From: Polyangiaceae bacterium
GTDB lineage: Bacteria; Myxococcota_A; Polyangia; Polyangiales; Polyangiaceae
Assembly: GCA_041389725.1 (NCBI GenBank)
Contig: JAWKRG010000003.1
Location: 62,001 to 126,000, forward strand
Length of the DNA: 64,000 nucleotides
Direction of reading: 5' to 3'
Shown one piece after another: positions 17,032 to 26,433 of the stretch (the first letter of the stretch is position 1; the number at the start of each line of letters is the position of its first letter). The notes beneath the pieces are model-generated. The model saw nothing but the letters and a program-made list of their open reading frames with translations. It was not told where the DNA came from and did no database searches. Position numbers and translations under genes: made by a program.

Positions 17032-18539
17032 TCCACGACTTGCATGACATAGAGTCGGGATTCGACGTGGACTGCGACACCGTAGTCGTCGGATCCGGCG
17101 CGGGCGGCGCGGTGGCAGCGGCAAACCTTTCCGCCGCGGGGCATCGCGTGGTGGTGCTGGAGGCGGGGCCGCGCGTGCGCTTCGAGGACATGACTCGCGA
17201 CGCACCGCGCTTTCTGGCGCGCAATTTCTGGGATGGCGGACTGCGGCTGATCGGCGGCACCACGCAAAGTCCGTCGCTTCAAGCCCGCTGCTTGGGTGGC
17301 GGCACCGTCGTGAACTCGGCGATCATGCTGGAACTGCCCGGCTGGGTGCGCGAGCTGTGGGCGGAAGAGTCGGGCATCGAGCTGTTTCGCAGTCGCACCC
17401 TGGCGAACGCCTACGAGCGCGTGTTCACGCGCTGCAAGGTCGCGCCCACCCCCATGGCGGTGCTGGGCCGGCGCAATCTCTTGGTGCGAGATGCCATCGA
17501 GGGCCAGCTCAGGATTGCCGGCGGACCTTTGCCCCGTGCGGTGGTCGGCTGCGACGGGTGCGCCGATTGCCTGACAGGCTGCATCGCCGGTCACAAGCAG
17601 TCGGTGGATCGCAGCTACCTGCGCGACGCGGAGGCGGATGGCGCGCAGATCTACGTGTGCTCGGAGGTCGAGCGCGTGCTGACGCGCGGCAAACGCGCCG
17701 TGGGCGTCGAGGGAACGGTGATTGATCCGCGTGGCTACCGGCGGCGCGGACGCTTCCGCGTGCATGCCAAGCAGATCGTGCTCGCCGCAGGAACGATGCA
17801 GACTCCCGTGCTGCTGCAGCGCAGCGGCATCAATCCGCGCGATCGCGTGGGTGCGACCATGTACTGCCACATCGGCGGCGGCATGGTGGGCATCATGGAT
17901 GAGGTCGTCGACCCCTGGGTCGGCGCTACCCAGGGCTGGGGTGCCATCAGCCCGCACATCCGCGGATTGAAGTACGAGGGCCTGTGGGCGTCACCCAGCG
18001 TGCTGATGGTGCGCTGGGGAGACGTGGGACGCCCCTTCGTGGAGCGCCTGCACGAGGTCAAGCATGCGACGGTCATCGCCCTGGTCTATCGCGGACGCGT
18101 GCACGGCGACGTGTCCGCTCGCCGCAACGGGTCGCCGCGCATGCGCCTGTGGATCGACGACGACAACGTGCGGCCGATCATGCAGGGGATGAAAGACGCG
18201 GCGGATGCGCTGCTCGCGGTGGGTGCGCGCTACGTGCACACGGGGCTGCCTGGCGTGGTCGACGAGATGCGCACCGCAGACGACACGGCCAGCTTGCTGA
18301 GCCCGAGGCTGCGCGCGAAGCACCTGACCATGACGCTGAATCACACCTTCGGGTCGTGCCCCATGAGCGCAACGGATACCGGCCCCGTGACGCCTGAGGG
18401 CAAACTGCGCGGCCTGGACAACGTGTACGTGTGCGACGCCAGCGTCTTTCCCAGCCCCAGCGCGGTGAATCCTCAGGCCACGATCATGGCGCTGGCGGAC
18501 ATAGCGTCGCGGCGCCTGGGCGAGCTCTCGCTGGACTGA
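17028..18539 (+). CDS. GMC-family FAD oxidoreductase
   Basis: A 503-residue flavoprotein, GTG start in a 4-base overlap with the partner gene. The FAD Rossmann motif is VVVGSGAGGAVAAANL, with the ribose-binding acidic residue in VVLEAG. Cys-rich CDGCADCLTGC (about residue 185) resembles members that carry a small Fe-S or structural Cys cluster. The C-terminal GMC motif has NHTFGSCPM and ends NPQATIMALADIASRRL. Likely substrates are sterols, alcohols or sugars; the exact one cannot be told. The last ~30 bases are echoed just downstream of the stop. Confidence 0.87.
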   Translation: MIHDLHDIESGFDVDCDTVVVGSGAGGAVAAANLSAAGHRVVVLEAGPRVRFEDMTRDAPRFLARNFWDGGLRLIGGTTQSPSLQARCLGGGTVVNSAIMLELPGWVRELWAEESGIELFRSRTLANAYERVFTRCKVAPTPMAVLGRRNLLVRDAIEGQLRIAGGPLPRAVVGCDGCADCLTGCIAGHKQSVDRSYLRDAEADGAQIYVCSEVERVLTRGKRAVGVEGTVIDPRGYRRRGRFRVHAKQIVLAAGTMQTPVLLQRSGINPRDRVGATMYCHIGGGMVGIMDEVVDPWVGATQGWGAISPHIRGLKYEGLWASPSVLMVRWGDVGRPFVERLHEVKHATVIALVYRGRVHGDVSARRNGSPRMRLWIDDDNVRPIMQGMKDAADALLAVGARYVHTGLPGVVDEMRTADDTASLLSPRLRAKHLTMTLNHTFGSCPMSATDTGPVTPEGKLRGLDNVYVCDASVFPSPSAVNPQATIMALADIASRRLGELSLD

Positions 18540-18625
18540 TTGCGGAGCACCGGCGCAGCTCGCAGCGCCTGGGCGAGCTTTTCCTGGACTGAGTGCGGCG
18601 CGCCGACACAGCGCGGCGCCTGGGT
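18510..18625 (+). repeat. Imperfect tandem echo of the GMC gene 3-prime end
   Basis: The gene end GCGCCTGGGCGAGCT...CTGGACTGA...TGCGG (18510-18545) recurs at 18563-18598 with a few changes, and its first part recurs again at about 18613-18624 (GCGGCGCCTGGG). The period is about 52-53 bp, so the copies are not in the reading frame. The rest of the stretch up to the sigma factor gene shows no gene. Confidence 0.7.
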
Positions 18626-18825
18626 CTCAGGCGCCTCAAGGACCTCAAAGTTCGGCCACCTTCCCTCGAGGCGCGGGCGGGCGCTCCGGCCAAGCCGACG
18701 CCGCAGGGCGAGGATTTGTCGCAGAAAATGGCGCTCTTCCCTCGATGGAGAGGTTCTGCCAGCCCCGAGGCGAGCTTTGAGGAACTTTGAGGGGGCAGGT
18801 CAATCGGGGGCCCGTACCTTCGCGC

Positions 18826-19488
18826 ATGAAACAGCCGATGGACACCACCGAACTTACTCCCTCCAGCCCTTCCTTTGAACGTCGGGATCCCGCCCAGTTC
18901 GACGACCAGACCCTCGTCGCGGCCCTCGTGGCTGGAGACGAGCGCGCGTGGGTCGAATTGCTACGGCGGCATGGCCCCACCATGAAGCGATGCATCACGA
19001 GCGTCACGTCGCGCTTTCGCAAGGTGGCCTCGCCCGAAGACGAGCAGGACATCTTCGCGACGGTCTGCCTACGCTTGTTGCAGAACGACTACTCGCGGCT
19101 GTCAGCCTTCGATCCCGAACGTGGCTGCTCGCTGTCCAGCTGGCTGGGAACGATCACCGTGCGAGCGACCTACGACTTCTTGCGCAAGCACAAGCGCGAC
19201 AGCAAGCGCAACTGCGAGGTCGTCTTGGACGCCTTCGAGTCCAGCGCGCCGGACCCCTTCGATCAATGCCTGACGCGCGAGCGCAGCTCCCACGTCAACG
19301 GGTGGATGCAGCACATGCAGCAGAGGGACCGCATCTTCTTGGAGCAGGTTTGCACGGAAAGCACGGATCCGAAGCAACTCGCGACGGAGATGGGCATCAG
19401 TGTGGCCACCGTGTATTCGAAGAAGCACAAGCTGCTCGCGCGGCTGAGCAACATGGCCGCGCAAGAGCCCGCCTACGCCGCGGCGTAG
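18826..19488 (+). CDS. ECF-like sigma-70 family RNA polymerase sigma factor
   Basis: A 220-residue sigma factor. Region 2 is seen in ALVAGDERAWVELLRRHGP through SWLGTITVRATYDFLRKHKR (about residues 30-130). Region 4 holds a helix-turn-helix, DPKQLATEMGISVATVYSKKHKLLARL (about 182-208). The start is taken as ATG 18826; ATG 18838 is as likely. No anti-sigma factor is adjacent, and the short Ala-rich tail does not look like a sensor domain. Target promoters cannot be named. Confidence 0.85.
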   Translation: MKQPMDTTELTPSSPSFERRDPAQFDDQTLVAALVAGDERAWVELLRRHGPTMKRCITSVTSRFRKVASPEDEQDIFATVCLRLLQNDYSRLSAFDPERGCSLSSWLGTITVRATYDFLRKHKRDSKRNCEVVLDAFESSAPDPFDQCLTRERSSHVNGWMQHMQQRDRIFLEQVCTESTDPKQLATEMGISVATVYSKKHKLLARLSNMAAQEPAYAAA

Positions 19489-19500
19489 ACGCTGGGGCGA

Positions 19501-19821
19501 TCAACCGCCTGGATCGAGAGGCGTCCAGCACCCACCCTGGCAAACCAAGTCACTCTGCACGGTTCCGTCGGCGCACGGACAGCAGCCACAGGGCTCCGTG
19601 CAGCCCGTTGCGCAAAGAGGCGGGGCGCCACAGCCTACGAGGGAGCAGTCGATGCCGCTCTCGCTGGCGCCGTCGGTCGTAGCGTCGAGTCCGCCGTCGC
19701 CGGTCGACGCGTCGGCAGCGCCGCTGTCAGCGCCCGCTTCCTGCGTCGCAGGAGCCTGGTCCCCGCCCGTACGCGCGCTGCATGCAGTCAGCCAAAGCAC
19801 GACGCAGACGGCAGCGCGCAT
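19501..19821 (-). CDS. Small Cys-rich lipoprotein
   Basis: A 106-residue protein with signal and lipobox (MRAAVCVVLWLTACSA), then an Ala/Asp/Gly-rich spacer and a C-terminal Cys-rich knot (CSLVGCGAPPLC, CTEPCGCCPCADG, CQGGCW). Ten or more Cys in about 50 residues suggest a disulfide-stabilised surface module. Function unknown. The start at 19821 is the only one that gives a signal peptide. Confidence 0.72.
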   Translation of the reverse strand: MRAAVCVVLWLTACSARTGGDQAPATQEAGADSGAADASTGDGGLDATTDGASESGIDCSLVGCGAPPLCATGCTEPCGCCPCADGTVQSDLVCQGGCWTPLDPGG

Positions 19822-19881
19822 ACCCCTATCTTGCGCTGACTCGCGGCGGCGCGCCAGCCCGCTGCAGTGTGTCACTCGGCG

Positions 19882-20358
19882 TCAGAGCCCCAAGTCCAGC
19901 CCCTGCGCCTGCAGGCGCTCGCGCGCGCGGTCGGCTCGTAGGCACTCTCCGATGCTCAATCCTGCCATGACCGTACCTGCCACGCCGCCGATGATCACGA
20001 ACACCGGCATGAAGGTGACGTAGCCACCGACGAGCGCAGTGACGGCGAAGGCAAGCGTAGCCAACACCGTGAGCGCCGCCAGCACGGTGGAGGCAATGGC
20101 GGCCCAACCCCGCCCACGCGAGAGCATCCAGCCGCCGACCGCCAGCGCCACCCCGAAGAGCAACTGCGCAAAGGGCGCTACGGCGAAGACACCGATCAAG
20201 CGCACGTTGACCAGGGTCTGTAGGCCCAGCACGACGGTGAAGACGCCTGCGGCGGTGCACACTCGCCCCGCGATACGCACCAAGGTGGAGGGCGCGGCAG
20301 CCTGGACGTCATCATCTCCGTCGTTGATTGCGAGTCCGTGCAAGTCGTTTGGATTCAT
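19882..20358 (-). CDS. Small four-helix membrane protein
   Basis: A 158-residue protein starting MNPNDLHGLAINDGDDD. It has four predicted membrane segments (AAGVFTVVLGLQTLV, GVFAVAPFAQLLFGVALAVGGWML, ASTVLAALTVLATLAFAVTALV, FMPVFVIIGGVAGTVMAGLSI) and a short basic C-terminus. No family was recognised. The much longer open frame upstream is antisense-type read-through in the wrong frame of the glycosyltransferase. Confidence 0.68.
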   Translation of the reverse strand: MNPNDLHGLAINDGDDDVQAAAPSTLVRIAGRVCTAAGVFTVVLGLQTLVNVRLIGVFAVAPFAQLLFGVALAVGGWMLSRGRGWAAIASTVLAALTVLATLAFAVTALVGGYVTFMPVFVIIGGVAGTVMAGLSIGECLRADRARERLQAQGLDLGL

Positions 20359-20453
20359 GGGTCGAGCCTTCGGCGATGTGGGCGGCACATTCAGCACGAT
20401 CTCGCGAGGCGTCAACGGTTGGATTCGCGCGCCGCACGGCTCTACAACCGCAA

Positions 20454-21629
20454 TCACAGCTTCACGCGCTGCAACTCCCGTAGATGCTCCGTCGGATAGA
20501 AGGTGCCCCGCCAGGTGATTCCTCCCCGCTTGCTGCAGACCCAGGTGGAGCGCACCACCATGAACACCAGCAGCAAGATGCCGACAGGCACGAACAATCC
20601 GGGCAGGAACGCTTGATCGATGCGACGATGCATGGAGTAGGCGGTCACCGCGACCGACATCAGGGCAAAGCCCGCTGCGGTCCGAGCCGCCAAGGATGGC
20701 AGGAAAAACCCAATGGCGATCGCCGCCAGCAGCAGCACCACGGGTAGAGTGCGCAGCAAAGCACGCCAGGGAGCGAAGCGACCCACGATGGCAAACAGGT
20801 TCTTCTCGAGCCCGCGCACCATGGCCGGCAGGCTGGGATACCAAAGCACTGAGAGCTCTCGAGACGCGAGCCACAGCCCCGCACGCCCCCGCGCTTGGCG
20901 AATCAGGAGCCCCAGCCCCACGTCGTCCGCGACCTCCAGCCGAAGCCACGCGAGTCCTTCCGAACGCTCCAGGGCCGTGCGACGCACGAGATTGAACGCG
21001 CCGATACCGACGAAACGGTCGGAATCCGGGTCCTTCAACTCGTGGGCCCGTATCGACGTGAAGAACCCAATGCCGAACGCATCGATCGCGGTCTCTTGCC
21101 AGAACGTCGCGGCCTTCAGCCGCGGCAGCAGACAGACGTGGTCGAGGCGCTCCGCCAATCCCAGGGCGACGGCTCTGCGCAAGACGTCGGGCTGGTGGTA
21201 GTGCACGTCTGCGTCCGAGAACAGCACCCACTCCCCTTCACTTCGCGCGTAGCCTTCGCGGATTGCATTCACCTTGCCGAGCCACCCTTCCGGCAGCTGC
21301 TGCACGTGATGCGCGCGAATCCGCGGATCGCGCGCTGCCAACTCGTCGACGAGGCTCGAGGTGCCGTCGCTGGAGCGGTCATCGACCAGGATGATCTCGA
21401 GGTCCGGATAGTCTTGCTGCAACAACGTCGCCAGGGCTCGTTCCAAGGTCGCGCCTTCGTTGCAGGCGGGTACGATCACGCTGAGCTTCGGCCAGGAGTC
21501 AGGCGCTGGCGCACTCACCTCCCGCAACGTCCGCAGCGTCCAGAGGCCACGCGCAGCGCTCAGGCTCCAGGCCGCATAGGCGACCGACGCGAGCACCGAC
21601 AAGGCGACCCACGCGTCGCCCCCCTCCAT
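20454..21629 (-). CDS. Membrane glycosyltransferase family 2
   Basis: A 391-residue GT-A glycosyltransferase. It has one N-terminal anchor helix, then the GT2 core: SVIVPACNEGATLERAL, IILVDDRSSDGTSSLV, and the metal-binding FSDADVHY. A catalytic-type ED pair is replaced by EVADDVGLGLLI. Three C-terminal membrane segments follow (about 290-370). The arrangement resembles HpnB and CrtQ-like enzymes that glycosylate lipids or carotenoids. A B12-binding radical SAM gene starts divergently 138 bases away; together they could act on a membrane lipid, but this is inference. Confidence 0.82.
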   Translation of the reverse strand: MEGGDAWVALSVLASVAYAAWSLSAARGLWTLRTLREVSAPAPDSWPKLSVIVPACNEGATLERALATLLQQDYPDLEIILVDDRSSDGTSSLVDELAARDPRIRAHHVQQLPEGWLGKVNAIREGYARSEGEWVLFSDADVHYHQPDVLRRAVALGLAERLDHVCLLPRLKAATFWQETAIDAFGIGFFTSIRAHELKDPDSDRFVGIGAFNLVRRTALERSEGLAWLRLEVADDVGLGLLIRQARGRAGLWLASRELSVLWYPSLPAMVRGLEKNLFAIVGRFAPWRALLRTLPVVLLLAAIAIGFFLPSLAARTAAGFALMSVAVTAYSMHRRIDQAFLPGLFVPVGILLLVFMVVRSTWVCSKRGGITWRGTFYPTEHLRELQRVKL

Positions 21630-21767
21630 CAGCTATGCGTCCCCGTTCCCACCAGCACTCCTGCCATCTCGCCACGATATCCCGCAGCCGCGGTTGATCT
21701 GCGTCAAGTGAGCAACCGGGCCCTTCCGCTAGGTTCCCGCATCCCCTAGCACCCGGAGCACCCCTAC

Positions 21768-23411
21768 ATGCGCGTTCTACTGGTTTGGCCGAAGTTCGAC
21801 AGCTTCTCCTTCTGGAACTTCGAAAAGGTCTGCGAGATGGCAGGCGTAAAGTACATGACGCCACCTTTGGGTTTGCTCACGGTTGCAGCGCTCTTGCCGC
21901 GCAGCTGGGATTTGCGCCTGGTCGACGAGAACGTGCGGCCGCTGGAGGGCGGCGACCTGGACTGGGCCGACATCGTGTTCGTGGGCAGCAAGATCGTGCA
22001 TCGCGGTCGTGCCCTGGAAGTCATCCGCGAAGCCAAGGCCCACGGCAAGCGCGTGGTCGTCGGCGGACCCGACCCCACGATGAGCCCGCAGTTCTATACG
22101 GAGGTCGGCGCGGACTTCTTGTGCCAGGGCGAAGGCGAGACGGTCGTCCCGGAACTCTTGGCGGATCTCACCGCGGGAAAGACCAGCGGCGTCTACAGCT
22201 CCGAGAAACTGCCGGACATGACCCAGAGCCCGGTTCCGCGTTTCGATCTGATCGACCACCGCGACTATCTCTACGTAGGTGTGCAGTACTCTCGGGGGTG
22301 CCCTTATCACTGCGAGTTCTGCAACGTCATCGACCTGTTCAAGAACGAGTACCGCACCAAGACGATCGACCAGGTGCTGAAAGAACTCGATCTGCTCTAC
22401 GAGCTCGGCTACCGCGGGCAACTCGACTTCTTCGACGACAACTTGGTGGGGCACATGAAGGACGTGAAGCCCTTGCTGCGCGCCCTGGCTGACTGGCTGA
22501 AGGCCCACAAATACCCCTTCTCCCTCAGTACCTCCCTGACCCTCAACGCCGCCAAGGATCCCGAGATCCTGGCGCTGCTACGCGAGGCCCGTTTCAAGTA
22601 CTTCTTGGTCGGCATCGAAACCCCTGATGAAAACGCCCTGAAGCATGCGAAGAAGCCCCACAACACCGGCTTCTCCATCGCCGAGGCCGCCGAGCGCTTC
22701 TATCGCGAGGCCGGCGCCACGCTGCACTCGGGCTTCTTGCTCGGCCTGGACGGCGAACCCCAGGACATCGCGGATCGGATCATGCGCTGTATCGACGAAG
22801 CAAGCATCCCCTGGGTGATGGCGGGCGTGGTGTATCCGCTGCCGGGCACCGCGCTCTCGAAGCGACTGGATCGAGAGGGACGCCTGTTCCCCAAGGCTCG
22901 CTTCGAGATCGCCGATGGTGCCCGCGACCAGATCTCCGCTGGCATTCAGTTCAAGACCGAGCGCCCCGCCGAAGAAGTGCTGGAGGACTTGGTGCGCGTC
23001 ATGCACCACGCCTTCGATCCCGAGCAGTACTTCAAGCGCTGCGCCGACGTCGCCGTGAAGCTCAACACGGTTCCGAACGTGATGCCGGGCACTCACATCT
23101 TCCTGCGCAACACGCGCACCTTCTTGCGTTTGATGCGCGAGATGGCGCGCGAGTCAGACACCCGCGGCCCCTTCTTCAAGGCGCTCGCCCGCGTGCTGCT
23201 CCAGAACCGCGCCGGCATCGAGGCGCTGGCGACGCTGTCGGTGCTCTACGTGCACTTCCGCTCGATGTTGCCTTACGTCTACGAGAAGCTTGGCGAGCAA
23301 CTCGACACCTTGCGCACGCAAGGCAACGAGGCCTGGCTGAAGAAGAACCTGGCCGAGACCGAGGCCACGGCGGCCCGCCGCCACCTAGCCGTCCAGCCCG
23401 GCGCCGCCTGA
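21768..23411 (+). CDS. B12-binding-domain radical SAM protein (DUF4070-like)
   Basis: A 547-residue protein. Residues 1-140 form a cobalamin-binding Rossmann-like domain (MRVLLVWPKF, then VVVGGPDPTMSP and LCQGEGE) that lacks the classical DxHxxG histidine, as is common in class B radical SAM methylases. The radical SAM cluster is SRGCPYHCEFC (Cys178, Cys182, Cys185), followed by a TIM-barrel core (DFFDDNLVGHMKDVK, VGIETPDEN). The C-terminal helical part resembles DUF4070. Relatives include hopanoid C-methylases (HpnP type), but the substrate here is not determined. A long inverted repeat follows the stop. Confidence 0.88.
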   Translation: MRVLLVWPKFDSFSFWNFEKVCEMAGVKYMTPPLGLLTVAALLPRSWDLRLVDENVRPLEGGDLDWADIVFVGSKIVHRGRALEVIREAKAHGKRVVVGGPDPTMSPQFYTEVGADFLCQGEGETVVPELLADLTAGKTSGVYSSEKLPDMTQSPVPRFDLIDHRDYLYVGVQYSRGCPYHCEFCNVIDLFKNEYRTKTIDQVLKELDLLYELGYRGQLDFFDDNLVGHMKDVKPLLRALADWLKAHKYPFSLSTSLTLNAAKDPEILALLREARFKYFLVGIETPDENALKHAKKPHNTGFSIAEAAERFYREAGATLHSGFLLGLDGEPQDIADRIMRCIDEASIPWVMAGVVYPLPGTALSKRLDREGRLFPKARFEIADGARDQISAGIQFKTERPAEEVLEDLVRVMHHAFDPEQYFKRCADVAVKLNTVPNVMPGTHIFLRNTRTFLRLMREMARESDTRGPFFKALARVLLQNRAGIEALATLSVLYVHFRSMLPYVYEKLGEQLDTLRTQGNEAWLKKNLAETEATAARRHLAVQPGAA

Positions 23412-23449
23412 CACCGGGACTGCCAGCGTCTTCCGATTGGAGGCGCCCA

Positions 23450-23516
23450 CAACCGCCACGCCGATGAACCAGAAGATCCTTGGCGTGGCTTCGCGCTCTT
23501 CGCGTCGTGGCGGTTG
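23450..23516. terminator. Long-arm inverted repeat between convergent genes
   Basis: CAACCGCCACG (23450-23460) and CGTGGCGGTTG (23506-23516) are perfectly complementary 11-bp arms around a 45-nt loop. The position between two convergent genes suggests a bidirectional transcription stop or an RNA-structured 3-prime end. No T-run is seen. Confidence 0.5.
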
Positions 23517-23565
23517 CGAGCAATTCCGGTTGGAACTCGCTCTCAGTCCGCACGCGTGCAGCTGA

Positions 23566-24819
23566 CTAGCCCGCGCGGCGGGTGCGTTCGAGACCTTCGA
23601 AGAATCCAATCTCGTTGAGGAAGCGTCCGGTGTGGCGCAAGTAGTCCCCGCGGTCGAAGTGCAGCACGTGGCTGCCCACGAACCAGTGCAAGCGACAGCG
23701 CTCCCAGTGCTCCCACAATAGGCGCGAGTGCTTCGGCGGCGCGAGGCGATCGCCAATGCCGCCAATCACCATCAAGCGCTCGCGCGGCAAGAGCGGTCGA
23801 TACGTCAACGGCGAACTGACGGCGAGCATGGCGCGCGCGTCTTCGATGCGTTGGCGGAACAGCTTCAACGATGCACGGACGACGGCGCCAATCGGCTCCC
23901 ACTCGAGCACCAGATCTGGCAAGGACGCCAGCGGCACGTTGGGAATGGCGAACTGCAATCGTGATTCCGTCGATGCAAGCAGTGCGGAGGTGAAGCCGCC
24001 CAGGCTGACGCCGGTGACGCCGACGCGTGGAACACCGCGCTGCTCCAGCAGATAGTCGACGAATACGCGAAAGTCGTGGACCGCCTGGCCGAAGGCCTCG
24101 TTGATGCGCGCGGGCCCGCCCGCGAAGAAGCCATGGCCGGAAAACGGGGAGAACCTCGTTTGCCGACGGCCGTGAAAGGGCAAAGTGAAGAGCGCGACGT
24201 CGAGGCCCATGCGATACAGCCACGGCAGCGCGAAGAACCACTCGTTCAGCCAATACAGATCCGCTGAGAAGCCGTGGATCGCCATCACCGTGGGCCGCGG
24301 CGGCCCCGCGTGACGCCACAAGCGCAGACGCGCGACGCGGTTGTCCTTGTGGCGCAAGTAGCCGGCGCGTTCACGCGGGTTGAAGGGCTCGTAGGCACTC
24401 TCGAAAGTCAGATCTTCCCAGTGACCATCGCGCGGACGAAAGCGCGCGAAGGGCGCGCGACGACTGCGAATGCGCGCGCCAGGCGCTGGAGCACGGAAGA
24501 AGCGGGTCGCGTCGGCGCTCTCCGCGGGCGGCCCGTAGATCATCTCCAGATCTTCGAAGGCCCGCCGCAGTCGGCCCGGGTGATAGCCGATGGGAAGCGC
24601 CAGTCCCCCGACCAGACACGCGCCCACGGTGCGTAGTAGAACGTCGGAAGCAGCCGCCGCCCGAACCTGAATGCGATCACCAAGCCCCATGGCGAAGGAC
24701 TCGCGCTGCAGGGCGAAGTCCGGCGGCAAATCCAACCACCAAGGCCCGGCCAGGGACAGCGGCGGCTCGTCGAAACATGCATCGTGTGCGATGCGAGAAA
24801 GAACTGCGGCCCGACTCAT
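23566..24819 (-). CDS. Alpha/beta hydrolase
   Basis: A 417-residue protein with an N-terminal ~140-residue region of its own, then an alpha/beta-hydrolase fold: TVMAIHGFSADLYW (oxyanion region), nucleophile elbow GVSLGG, and a late His candidate in VGSHVLHFDRGDYLRHTGRFL. The acid is likely in GIGDRLAPP. Substrate unknown; similar proteins are annotated as hydrolases of the DUF/PHB-type group. No signal peptide. It converges with the radical SAM gene. Confidence 0.82.
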   Translation of the reverse strand: MSRAAVLSRIAHDACFDEPPLSLAGPWWLDLPPDFALQRESFAMGLGDRIQVRAAAASDVLLRTVGACLVGGLALPIGYHPGRLRRAFEDLEMIYGPPAESADATRFFRAPAPGARIRSRRAPFARFRPRDGHWEDLTFESAYEPFNPRERAGYLRHKDNRVARLRLWRHAGPPRPTVMAIHGFSADLYWLNEWFFALPWLYRMGLDVALFTLPFHGRRQTRFSPFSGHGFFAGGPARINEAFGQAVHDFRVFVDYLLEQRGVPRVGVTGVSLGGFTSALLASTESRLQFAIPNVPLASLPDLVLEWEPIGAVVRASLKLFRQRIEDARAMLAVSSPLTYRPLLPRERLMVIGGIGDRLAPPKHSRLLWEHWERCRLHWFVGSHVLHFDRGDYLRHTGRFLNEIGFFEGLERTRRAG

Positions 24820-24858
24820 CTCACGCGCAGCCCATTGCGTCGAAGCGGTCCGCGAGCC

Positions 24859-26175
24859 TCAGCTCCCGAACCAGCGGCGCCAGAAGGGCCCCTCCTTCTT
24901 TTCCTCCTTGGGCGGCTGCTGCATGCGCTGCCGCGGAGGCGGTGGCGGGCGGGGGCGAGCGGGTGGAGCCGCGGCAGCTGGCGGCGGGTGCGGCACATGC
25001 GGGGATTGCGGCTGAGCCGCGGGCGAACGCGTCGCCGCTGCGGCAGGTGCGGCAGGTGCGGCGGGCGGCACGGACTCCTCGAACAACGCGTCGAGCCCCC
25101 ACTGGCTCGGATCTTCGAAACCTCCGCTTTTCGCCTCGATGCCCGGCGTGCCCAATCGCGAAGGCTCGTTTGGCAACAAGCTATCTGGCCCCGCAGAGAA
25201 ATCGTGGAGCGCGTCGATGATGATGTCGCCGATGGCGCCGGCATCGGCGGGCGCCTTTGCTGCGCGTTCGTTGGCGGCCGCCGCCACGAGCTCGCCGATG
25301 TCCAGGTAGGTGACAGGCGGAAGCTGCGTCAGCATCACGCTGAGGTCGCGCGCCATGTCATCGGCTGTCGCATAACGCTGCGCGGGGTTGCCCGCGAGCG
25401 CGCGCCGCAGCACGTTCATCACGCCGTCGGCGATGTCCGGGCGAAACTGCCGCGGATCCGGGATCACCGCGTCGCGCACCAACTTGAAGGTCTCCACATC
25501 CGTGTTGCCCAAGAACAAACGCCGCCCAGTGAGCATTTCCCACAGCAAGATCCCCGCTGCGAAGATGTCGACGCGCTGGTCCGACTTCTCACCGCGCGTG
25601 ACTTCCGGCGCCAGGTATCCGAACTTGCCCTTGACGATGTCCTCGTCCTCCGCGGTCAGATGCGAGCTGGCCTTGGCCAAGCCGAAGTCCACCAGCTTCA
25701 CTTCGCCGAAGCGCGTCATCAGCACGTTGTGGGGAGAGATGTCGCGGTGCACGATGTCCAGCGGGCGCCCAGCGTGATCCCTGGCACCGTGGGCGTAAGA
25801 CAGTCCCTCGCAGATATCCATGGCGATGCGGCACGCAACCTCCATGCGCATCGTGCCGCTGTGACGCTGAAGGAACTCCAGCACTTCCTTTAGATCCGCT
25901 CCGTCAACGAACTCCATCACGATGAAGTGCGCGCCGGCCCCCTGGCCAATGTCGAAGACCTGAACGCACTTGGAGTGACTCAGGTAGGCGCCCAACCGCG
26001 CTTCGTCGAGAAACATGTTGATGAAGTCGCGGTTTGCGCTGAGCTTCGGCAGCACGCGTTTGATGGCTACCTTCTTGCGGAAGCCTTCGATGCCCGCGCT
26101 TTCGCCGCGATACACCTCTGCCATACCGCCGGCGGCGATTCGTTCAACGATGTGATAGCGCTGGCTTTCGCTCAT
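24859..26175 (-). CDS. Hanks-type Ser/Thr protein kinase
   Basis: A 438-residue kinase. The kinase domain is residues 8-280: Gly-loop IAAGGMAEVYRG, Lys39 in VAIKR, HRDISPHN (143-150), DFG at 163-165 (VDFGLAK), and APE in LAPEVTRG. The tail has a low-complexity Pro/Ala-rich linker (about 355-425) and a short basic end WRRWFGS. No membrane helix is seen, so it is probably cytoplasmic. The start is ATG 26175; the frame upstream has no kinase features. It is divergent from the membrane protein gene at 26434. Confidence 0.9.
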   Translation of the reverse strand: MSESQRYHIVERIAAGGMAEVYRGESAGIEGFRKKVAIKRVLPKLSANRDFINMFLDEARLGAYLSHSKCVQVFDIGQGAGAHFIVMEFVDGADLKEVLEFLQRHSGTMRMEVACRIAMDICEGLSYAHGARDHAGRPLDIVHRDISPHNVLMTRFGEVKLVDFGLAKASSHLTAEDEDIVKGKFGYLAPEVTRGEKSDQRVDIFAAGILLWEMLTGRRLFLGNTDVETFKLVRDAVIPDPRQFRPDIADGVMNVLRRALAGNPAQRYATADDMARDLSVMLTQLPPVTYLDIGELVAAAANERAAKAPADAGAIGDIIIDALHDFSAGPDSLLPNEPSRLGTPGIEAKSGGFEDPSQWGLDALFEESVPPAAPAAPAAAATRSPAAQPQSPHVPHPPPAAAAPPARPRPPPPPRQRMQQPPKEEKKEGPFWRRWFGS

Positions 26176-26433
26176 CAGCTGTCTCGTCCGGGTGGGGAAG
26201 GAAACGATCCCAGGGATCTTACCCGGTCGAAAGGCCGAGTACACGGATAAGCGCCGCGTACGTGCCCGCAACAGCAGACAAAAACCTGAGATTTCGCGGC
26301 TTCTTCCCCGGGGCAAAGGCCGCACCTCGGGCGGGCAACAGTGTTTTGTTGCTGGCCTGGACAAGGCAGGTGAGGATGCGGTGAGCAAGTGGGATCGTGC
26401 CACCCAGGTGGTGGCGCTCGACCCGTAGCGGCC

